From contig NC_134366.1 in the NCBI RefSeq assembly GCF_035582795.1, positions 5,500,828-5,564,827 on the forward strand: 64,000 nucleotides of DNA, in the 5' to 3' direction. A program made the translations under genes and the position numbers. Source of the stretch: Mycteria americana (Eukaryota; Chordata; Aves; Ciconiiformes; Ciconiidae). Under the pieces are notes generated by a model. The model searched no databases. It saw only the letters and a list, made by a program, of their open reading frames with translations, and was not told the origin of the DNA. Shown here piece after piece: positions 1 through 9,390 of the stretch (within the stretch, counting starts at the first letter, position 1; each line of letters starts with the position of its first letter).

Positions 1-3000
1 GAAGGAGGAAGGAGCTTGTGGGTGCTCCTGCACCTTCCTGGGTTCTTGTTCCTCTCTTCAAAGCATCACCTGCTGTTGTTTTCCTAGGCTGACCATCAGG
101 GTCCTGAGGGCACCAGTAAGCCTTAATGGCCCTGACCAACCCCAAATGAAGCTTCTGTCCAGCCCGCTATGTCCAGCCCCTGAGAGACTGTACCCCATGG
201 GCACTGCCTGCACGAGGGTCCCCATGGCTCCCCACCCCTCGGGGAGCAGCCAGCCCTCACTGCTCCCAGGCACAGAGACAGGGTGTGTGGGGCTGTGAGA
301 GGGAGGCAGCAGGAGAGAGAGGGGCTGCATGGGCACACAGATACTACGGTGTTCCCAAAAGCACCCGTAATCCTCTCTGCCTGCATCTGTGCGCAAGAGC
401 TGAAGTGCAGGAAGGAAAGATAAATCAGGAGAGCTCATTTCCTGAGCGTGAGCCCACGTATGGTCATTGTTACAAGCTGATGTTTAATTGCAAAACCCTC
501 TAACCATCCCCTTGCATGCCTGCCTCTGTCTCCAGCTAAGGGTTCAGGTGTGACCAGAAGCTGAGGAGCTTGTGATGAATTTCCTTGGACAGACCACCCA
601 AAATCAGGTAGCTCACACACACAGAGACACACACCAGCCCTATGGATGTAACAGGAAAGAGTGGAAAACAAGTCACAGATCAGCATCCCTTCGCTCACTC
701 TGCAGGCAACGGCATCTTAAAGGCACAAGTGGGGCACAGCTGATCTCTCCGAGACTTTCCTCCTGTCCATAAAGCGGTGTAGGGTAGAAATCACCCCAGA
801 CCCTATAGGTGTTCCTTATTGCTTGTCTCTATTAAAGCCCAGGGGGACAGAGCATGGGGAGCACCTCTTCCAAGCAGGAGCTGTAGAGGTTCATCCTTTG
901 CTTTTTCAGCCCTCTGGCATGTCCCCACCTTATGGTCCTGGGGAAGAGAGGTGCTCTCAGGGACCACGGATGCACCTAGCCCAGGTGGTCTGGAGCCCTA
1001 TTCCTGCAGCACTGTCTGCCTCCCTTTGAGTCTCTTTCTCTCCTTTTTTTCCTGGATAGTTTTTGCAAGCCTTTGGCACAGGTTTCCTGTGGCTCAGCAC
1101 TTCAGCCCCTGTGATTAGTTGTGTGTCAGAATGGGACTTCTTTTAACTCTGAAAGACTTTCTTGTTAAATATAGGACAAAATCTGTAGCAAAGACAATAG
1201 CAGTCTACTTTTCATTTTAACGTCTCCATGCAAGTAGTAAGCCTGATCCATCTTTAGCTCTACATAAGGGGGCCCCTTTCTGCTCACCAAATTGCTTGCA
1301 GATGCTGGGGGCTCAGATCAGCTCAGCTGCTAACGCATAGCCTAACATTGCTTAACTCCACTCTGCTTGCTTTTCACAAATTAATCGCCAAGCACCCAGC
1401 ATGGAAAGCGGCAGAGGGCTGTGAAGGTCTGTGCTGGTATTGCATGCCAGCATGGTCAGCCACGTTTGAGGAGAAAAGGCATTCTGCTGCCCTCAGCAAG
1501 ACAATTCCCAGTGTTTAGCCCCAGTCCGCAGGGGACTTTTGGACAGCAGACATGTAATAGCAGCATTATACATCTGTGCAGTCTGAACATGCCCTCTATA
1601 CCCACATGCTCCCGTGTGTAGCTCTGCCAAAGTGAATCCCTCATCCAGCAGTATAAAAGTATTCAATTCTGGTAAACAAGCGTCGCCGCAAAGAGTGGGC
1701 CAGGCTCCACCAGAGACGCTGTGCAGGGTGGGGTAGCCAAGGACCGCTGTCGAGCTCAGGCTGTGTAGGAGCATCACTGACAGCCCAGCTCTGCACGCCC
1801 TCCTGGAAATGGCTCCAGCTCCTCAGCAGTCTTAAGGCTTAGGCCACGGTGGGTTAAACTGGGGTTAAAGCACTTGTCCCCCTGTTACGGTCTCCTCTTT
1901 CCATCAGTATAATTTGGAGACACTTGAATTTAGGTGTCTCCTAATTTAACCATCCTACCTCTCAGCTGAATCCCAACCAAGGAGTCAAAGGCCTGAATTC
2001 ACCCTGGCTGACTCTTTGACCATGAGCTGGAAAGGGGCCAAGAAGCATTTTAATGTACAGGAGGAAAGGAAGTTTCTGGTCCTCTGGAAGTTTTTTTTTC
2101 ACTTTACTATGAATTCATGAAGTCTTCAAGCTGACAAAAAAGGGGTAAATTAGGAGAACTAATTGTAAAGCCAGCAAAAACTTTTGAAAATTTTTCAATC
2201 TTCTTACTTCAAAAATAAATGCAAGCTTTACATTTTGGTAGGTTGGAAGTGCTTTTCTTTCCCTTAGAAGGCGTCAACCCTATCCTAAAAAAAAAAGTTT
2301 CTTTATGGGGTGAAAGTAAAAGATATTCAAAGGTTTCTTTAGATTTGTGTTTCTTTTCCAGGAAAAAAGGTTGAAAAAAATTTTTTTAAGTTTACCTGGA
2401 ACAAACTCTTGGCTTGACAGCAGATCAGATACTACCACATATTCATCCACGTCTACTTTAAATAAAGGGCTCTTCAGATTTCCTAAGTGCTTAAATTAAA
2501 ATGGGTGAATGAATAAGGGGTGTAAGTGCTTTCGATGGAAATAACAGCATGCATGTTTCTAAGAGTGCAACAGCAAGAAAGGGTGGCGGATGTGACCAAG
2601 CCTGTTGTATTCCCTTGGTTGGCTGCAACCAGAGCTGTGGTCAGGAATGAAAGAGGGAATAAAACAAGCAATCTCCCTTCCAAATAAAGTAAATATATAG
2701 GCAAAATTTGGAAATGAACTGTAGCAGAGGCAGGGGCAGAGGGGATAACTCAATGCCAGGGCACAGAGCTGAACACAGGAGTCCCAATATCAACCTCTGT
2801 TTGGTGCTTTCTACATCAAGCCCCAGTTCCCGCTCTTTGTTTTAGCTAGGGCAATTCAAGCACTTACTCCATAAATTACAACTCTGGATGTGCCTTTTCT
2901 CCAGCTTTGGCACTGAGATGCAGCTTTATTTCATGTCTTGCCCAGCAGGTTTACGGTGTGGTGGTCTGAAGAAAGTAGAAGCATCATGAAAGGGACGCTA

Positions 3001-3350
3001 AAAATAGGAACCAGACCAGGAATTGAAATGAGGAAGGAGAAGTGAGAGCTTCCCCCCAAAAAATCTCAACAAAGCTGAAAAAAGACAAGAATAAACGTAC
3101 GTTGGCTGGAAACACAGTAGCTGGAAACATTCATTCCTTGGCAGCAAAGCACCTGGCTCTGCACACCAGCCCACTCTTCTGGGGAAAGCTAGGAACCAAG
3201 AACATGTCCATGTGGCCTCCAGACCCTCCAGACACCCACCTAGGACTGTGCACGCCACGTGGGAAAAACAAAGGCAAGGACGCATGAAGGACACTCCACC
3301 AGTAAAACCACTGGGGGGAAAGCAAGAAGGAGCAGAAAAAACCCCAAGCA
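1..3350. other. Non-coding stretch, no gene recognised
   Basis: No reading frame here resembles a known protein family, and the open frames are short and overlap on both strands. Base composition varies, with an AT-rich, A/T-homopolymer-rich part at about 2080-2390. No transposon ends, simple repeats of note or RNA genes were seen. It may be intergenic DNA or introns of a gene whose exons I cannot recognise. Confidence 0.5.
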
Positions 3351-3361
3351 TTGTGAGGAGG

Positions 3362-3624
3362 TACACCGTATCAAGCCCTGAAGACACACAAGTGTATCAG
3401 TGTCGTACATGTGGGAAGAGCTTCTTGAAGAAGAGAAATCCACTGGAGGAAGGTCCAAAGTTGTCTACAGGGTTGAAAGGAGATGCACCAGGACCAAGCA
3501 GCATCCTTTGCAAGGAGCAAGACAAGCAAGGCCAAGGAGGCACGGTCCCCAGGGCAGGGAGATCCATGCCAAGCCTTATGAGACCTTCGCGGTGGTGTAC
3601 CAGGTGGTGCAGGTCCCCCGATAA
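3362..3624 (+). pseudogene. C2H2 zinc-finger relic or lone degenerate exon
   Basis: The plus strand at about 3388-3435 reads VYQCRTCGKSFLKKR, the first half of a C2H2 finger (both cysteines, the GKSF turn). The histidine half is missing. The same frame runs on to a stop at 3644-3646 with no further finger. Shifting one frame gives a segment ending YQVVQVPR before a stop at 3622-3624, faintly like the YEVLQVP end of the intact zinc-finger protein 6 kb downstream. The simplest reading is an internally deleted, frameshifted copy of a related finger gene. It could instead be an upstream exon of that locus. The finger half is clear; the C-terminal similarity is weak. Confidence 0.4.
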
Positions 3625-3649
3625 GAGTGGGGATATAGTGAGCTAAAAC

Positions 3650-6540
3650 ACCCGCCGTGAAAGGTGGCCCAGGCTGCTCATCTCTGCAAGAGGCTGTGCT
3701 TTGTCCTCTCCGTGGTCACGGTGTCTGGATGACCAGAGGGGGTTGGGGATAGCCAGGGTGAATGCAAATGTGAAGGTTGCACAGGATCCCTGGCAGCCAC
3801 TGTCCTGGGGTGGTGAAAATCAGTGACGCTGATTTGCTCCCCTTCAGACCTTGAACTATGCATCCAGATTTCTTCATGTCTTCCACCACCTGTCAAAATA
3901 GAGAGAAAAGCTCTTTGAGAGGTGATTCGGGATATCTGATTAAGTTTTTTTCCCCTGAATCACCTTCTGAAGAAACTTGTCCCTCTCAGTGAACCAGAAG
4001 GGACCCAAGCTCTCAGCCTGTGTTCTGCATTTTGGGCTGCCATCACCTCTGGGCCCCTCCTACTCCATGGATGAGAGTAACAAAAAAATCCCAGCCTTGT
4101 CCAGGACCCAGCAGAATCAGAGTCAGGCCCATCCGTATTCTTACATTATATTTTGTTTTTCTTGTGCTTGTAATAAAAACCAAGAGGACCTTGATCCATA
4201 CCTTACTTTCAGTGACCATGGTTGCAAAGTCTGGAATGAATCTCTTCCCAGATGAATGGCAGCTGCAGCGTCCCCAGCCCTTGCCCCTTGTGTCTGTCTC
4301 CCCAGTTAGTTAACTGTGTCCCTGCTGCCCAGTTTTGTGGGAGGTAGACTTTAATTCATCATTTCCTCTTCCATCCCATTCCGTGAGGTCTTTACCCATC
4401 TTAGATCTATAACATTTGCAAAAGAAATGAGAGCAGACCTTAAGAGTTTGAGGTGGGAGAGATGGAAAAGAGGATTTAGCTGCCTGGAGCAGTGGAACAC
4501 TCTTAAAGGATTTTTCTTATTTTTGTTTTTTTCAGGGTGCTTTCCAAAGCCATCCAGCTAAATTGACTCATCCTGTACCTGCAGTCCCATTCAAGGGATC
4601 GCGGCCACAGATGGTGGCAAGAAGCAGGACACCCCTTTCAAAGGCTCTTCACTGCTAAATGAGTGTAACAGCAGCGTGAAGTTGCTACCCCCCATCCACC
4701 TGCATTAGGGCAGATGATGCCTCCATACCTGGTCTTCACCAGGACAATTTGTCAACCGAGGCACCACATATCACCCCCCATTGAGGACAAGAAAGGTATC
4801 TGGTGCAACAGCATAAGGTCACAGATATCAGAGGACTTCACTTCTCCTTTGCCTGGGGCTTCCCCTTCAATTAGTCAACTGTTTTAATCTGCCTGCGTCA
4901 CCTCACTTCCTTAACTAAAAAAACCCCAAACAAAACAAAAAGAGAACATAAAAACATCCACTTTCTCCTGGGTTTTGTCCTTCTCTATTTTGTAACTGGG
5001 AAAAGAGAACCAAAGAGAATGACAGTGTCACTCCTTTTTGTGGTCACTTGGCAAGCCACTTGCGAGCCAGGAGTGTGACATGGGGCGATCCAGAGGGACC
5101 AACTTCCTACCCAAAAGGTCCAGAAAAACTGGAGCTGTTTTTTCCAAGGTTTCAAAAATGGGATATAATAATATTATTTTTCCTGAGGATACTAAATTCA
5201 CGTAAAAGACAGAAATAATAGTTACAGTATTTCAGCTCAATTTTAGAGATGGGGAAACTGAGGCAAAACTTTGGATCTACACAAACTTCCACAAGCAACC
5301 TACGTCAGATGCACACCCTCATCCTTCTTTTCTGTTCCACCATGTCATGCTTTGAAACAGTTGTGGACTCATTTCATCTGAACAATGATGTCAGGAGACA
5401 TTGGTTTGGCTTCCAAGTGACACCAGTGAGCACATATTTGCAATCAGAAAACACAAGGAGCAGAAAACACGCGACCACCAACACAGGCTGAACTCCTTTT
5501 TTACAGTACAATTATTTTCATTTTTTAAAAATCACTATTTCTTTAAAAAGTCCTAATTCTGAGAGTGTGTTCCCCCAGCACTTTACCCTGTACCACCCAA
5601 GCTGCCGTCTGCAAGTTGCTAGTGATAAGCAGCCAGGCAAAGTGGCTGTGTCTGTATGAGTAATTCAACTGAGCCGAGGACACTTCTCCAGCCTGAGGGC
5701 ACCGAGCTGGCTTGCACCCATACATCTAAACTCCATTCAGGATGGCATCATCCAGCTCTGCCCTGGGACTCATCCCTGGCTCCAGCTCTGACTCAGGCTA
5801 AAAGTTTCAGGTAAAGACATGAGAGTTGAGAAAATTGTGCTCTAATGCCCAGGAACATCACCATTTGTTTCAGAGGCATGGCTTGAGTTTTCCATCACCC
5901 TGAATTAGCACATGTTCAGCAGCCACCAAATGCTCCAGGACCTGCTATGTGATCCAGACTGGCAGGCCCATGGATTTACTGTGGATTTCTGTAAGCATCA
6001 GTGCTTCTGGTTATAGCCACAGCCTAATCCAGGCAGCCTGCTAACTTGCGAAGCGCCCAGGAACTGGCAGTCCGGCCTCCCCTGGGAGCTGGAGACTCAC
6101 AAGGGGACTCAGCCAAATGGAGGAAACAATTTTCTTGGACTCACTGGGTGGAGACCCCCTCCGCCATGCCTAGTAGAGGATGCAGACCTGGGCTCTGCCA
6201 CTGTCTCACCAAATGTCCTCTTTCAAGTCGCCTCACTGCATTTCCCATTTGCCAAGTGGTTTGAGTTCCACAGACAAAAAGGTCATGGAAGAGGAGAGTA
6301 GGATGGCTTTCCTTGCTTACACAACTCTAAGGAGGGGTCAGCCACACGAACAGAGAGTGAAAGCATCCACACAGAAGGCTCGGATGTACGTAATGGGGAC
6401 TTCTAATGCAAAGCAGTTCAGTTCAGCTGCCTAAAAATAGCCATTAAAAAAGAGAACTAATGTAAATCAAAAGCTCTTTCCAGCTTTCTGCAGCGTGGGC
6501 ACTGCATTTCCCTAAAACAGCCCCCCAGCCACCAAACGTA
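3650..6540. other. Non-coding stretch, no gene recognised
   Basis: No coding similarity, repeat family or RNA gene was recognised. AT-rich patches occur at about 5150-5240 and 5500-5560. The region lies between the zinc-finger relic and the candidate promoter patch of the intact zinc-finger gene. Confidence 0.45.
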
Positions 6541-6549
6541 GGCATCCTC

Positions 6550-6700
6550 CAAAGCGAAGGGGCGAGCAGCATCCCCGGCAAGGACTACAGCTCCCAGGAG
6601 CCCGCAGCCCAGGCAGCGCCTGTGCGGGACCGGGCGCTGGGCAGCCAGGCAGGGGTACGGGCAGGGAGGCAGCGCTGGCTGGGGATCCCCCCACCCATGC
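6550..6700 (+). promoter_or_regulatory. Candidate promoter patch with ZNF143/THAP11-type motif
   Basis: A small GC-rich block contains ACTACAGCTCCCAGG at 6584-6598, close to the ACTACAATTCCCAG element bound by ZNF143/THAP11 in many vertebrate promoters. CpG-containing GC-rich sequence follows (for example around 6615-6640). It lies 2.8 kb upstream of the zinc-finger reading frame on the same strand, so it may be that gene's first-exon promoter. No transcription start can be placed from sequence alone. Confidence 0.35.
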
Positions 6701-9180
6701 CTGAGAGGTTTTAGGGCTGCTGTTTCCTACCCCCAAGCCCCTTCTCTCCCTGACCCAGCTCCCCTTTCTCTGTCTCTCCTCCCCCGGTAGTTTTTACATC
6801 ACTGACACAGACTTCCTGTGAGTCAGCACCAGCAGACATGAACGAAGTAGCTGGAAGATGAAGAAGAGCTCAAAGTGGGTAGAAATAAGAAAATTTGGCC
6901 AATGACACTTGGACACTTCCAGACCTGCGTGCTGCTGAGGGAGATGGGAGACAGGTCAGTAAATGGCTGAGCTGGGATGGCTGGGGCCAGGACGGGATGC
7001 TCAGGGCTGAACCCCTCCATGGCGTCTGCATGTGTCCCGCAGCATCCCGGGGCAGCAGCAGGACATCTCTGGAAGATGGGGCCGCTGCTGCGAAGCCGGA
7101 GTATTTGTCAAGGTTGGCTGTGGTGGAGCAAACTGCCCCGGCTGGGATAAATCGCCTCGCTTGTCTTTCTCAGGCTGAACCCTGCCTGAGAGATCTGGCT
7201 AGCTCCCATGGCTGGAGGCGACCAGTGGAGTCAGACACACAGCTGGTCCTGCTTGGCATGGGAGCAAACCGGCTAAACGCAGGGAGCAGGTACAGCAGCA
7301 CAACACGGGAAGGGGCGTCCATCCTTTAAAATCTGGCTAAAACCAATGCTTCTGGGGCATCTGTGCGACAAGTGCTTTCAGGAGTGATGGAGGCACGGGT
7401 AGGAATGAGTTAAGAGTTCCGGTCTCTGCCTTGCGAGGAGGAGCTGTGCCTGCCTACGCCTGTGTCTGTGTGTGTGTGCTGGTGTGGGGGTTATTCCCAG
7501 TGAAAGGAGCAGAGCAACAGCTGAGGAGCTGCTCCCGTTCCTGTGTTTCACAAGCGAAATTCAGGCAGCTGTGCTGACATGCAGCCACCTCCGGGAAAAA
7601 CAGCCCAGCGCATGGAACAGCCAGAGAGAAAAGTTTGCCCGGAGTCATCTCTGGGCTGGGAAAAGTTGGTCGCCGCAGAGAGTAAAAGCAACCTCCATTT
7701 CTCAGCCTAACTGAAAGGTCCCCGGAGAACATCTCATGCAACACCCATCCTTTCTCTTGGTGAGAAAGGAGCAGAGGTGCTGCAAATGCCCTGGGTCCCT
7801 GCTGGGATGGTTGGATCAGGGCTCCCTTTGCCTAGCTGAGGGGTTGGGCAGGGGATTCTCAGTATGCCTCATCACTTTGGGGCACTTGGGAGTCAAGGAG
7901 CAGGGGAGGAGAGAGTTTTGGCTGGCTGGACCACCATCAGGGACCCCTCCCCAGGAGCTGCCCCAGATAAGTTCCCGGGGCAGTTTATTGCTGGCTCTCC
8001 CATGAAGAAAGTCTATGGCAAATGGGGTTCTTCTTCAGCCTGGACTTTTCATGTAGTTGGGTCAATAATGCTGGTGGTGGTGTGGCTGCACCCTTCATGG
8101 GTCAGGTGTGACAACCTGCAAATTGAAGCCGACACCAAGACAAATCTGGACCTTTGGGAGTCCAACCACAGGGCAAGGCGACAGGGGAAGGAGTTGAGTC
8201 CTTGCTGGAGGACCAGGAGGTCCTACCAGGAGGACCTCACTGTCCATTCAGACATCTTCCTGGCCACCAGCACCAGCAGCCTTGCACAGGCTCTGGTGTC
8301 TGCCCTGGTGCTGCACAGGGAACTGAGGACATCGGTATGCGTTTCACTTCTGCCTCCAGCTGGTCTAGCTACAGCTGTGACCCAGATGTCCCTGTTCCCT
8401 CACCGAGTTGGACACGACACAAAATCTCTAGAGAAATAAGTGGGCACCTGCCGAGGGACGGGAGTCCCCACAGGGTTCACAGCCAGATGAGCCTCAGACA
8501 ATGCTCGGGCAGTTCTGTTTCGCAGATGTGAGATTTCGGTGGTGCCTGGGGAGCGCAACGTGGTATGTCCCAGAGATGAGCAGCTGTTTGCTCATCCTCA
8601 ACATTTCCCCCTGTGGTCCCAGAAGGTCCCTCTCTGCCAGCGCACCGGAGGCACAGATGATCTCAGTGACCACTCTTCACATGGGACATGTCAGACCAGG
8701 CCCCAGCCCCTGGTCTGAGCATCGTGGCTCAGAGCAGGGATTGCACCACCCCAGGGATCCTCCAGAAATGGGTCTGGGTGTGCCCCTCACCAAGAGGGAT
8801 TTAATTCTAGAGGTGCTGATGGCCATGAGTTGGTCCCTGATGGTTATGACCACCAGCATTTACCACCCCTCTGAAGGAAAAGTGATGTTGGTTCCTGCTC
8901 AGAGATCAGCACAGCAAGAAGAGCCCCCCCAAACCACCAGTTCCTTGTCATGAGTACCTGGAGATGTGGAGAAACTCCAGCCTGTGCCAGATAGTTCCAG
9001 CAACCCCCTTCAATCCGTTCCTAGATTTTACAGTCTCTTGGCCTTTGGTTTTACTAGAATTAACTAAGCTTGGCTGGGCTTTTATTTATGATTTTCTTTT
9101 CCATGTGACAGCTTACCACACTAAAAGTGGTTTCTTTGTTGTTTTTTTTCCCTGTTGGCCTTGACAATAACACCTGCCTT
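6701..9180. other. Probable 5' intron or upstream region of the zinc-finger gene
   Basis: No coding exon was recognised. A 191-codon frame from an ATG at 7864 has no recognisable domain. If the patch at 6.6 kb is the promoter and the acceptor at 9192-9193 is used, this stretch would be mainly first-intron sequence. A short GT-rich run lies near 7460-7490. Confidence 0.35.
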
Positions 9181-9193
9181 GGTTTCTTCTCAG
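9165..9193 (+). other. Candidate splice acceptor before the zinc-finger exon
   Basis: A pyrimidine-rich tract (TTTCTTCTCAG) ends at AG 9192-9193, with a possible branch site (TTGAC) about 30 bases upstream. The exon would then start at 9194, giving roughly 197 bases of 5'UTR before the ATG at 9391. That leader would hold an ATG at 9205 opening a short uORF that ends at 9339 in the same frame as the main protein. The stops at 9337-9339, 9352-9354 and 9355-9357 rule out an upstream coding extension in this exon. Confidence 0.4.
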
Positions 9194-9390
9194 GTTCAGC
9201 CTTCATGAAGGAAAACATAGGCTTTCATCTAAAGAAGAGTAACTCAGACCAGCACTGGCACTTTCCCATGGTCACTACCTCCCAGCAGCCCTGGCAGGCA
9301 GGGAAAGCTGGTGGCAATGGCCAGGAGGACTCCCAGTGATGCCGCCCCTAGTGAACACCACCCAAGCCCTCACCTCTGAAGAACTGGGTG

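Noticed and set aside
7864-8439. 191-codon frame starting at ATG 7864
   Set aside because: No recognisable domain, and it overlaps a second frame of similar length at 8154-8531. A coding role cannot be supported, although part of it could be untranslated exon.
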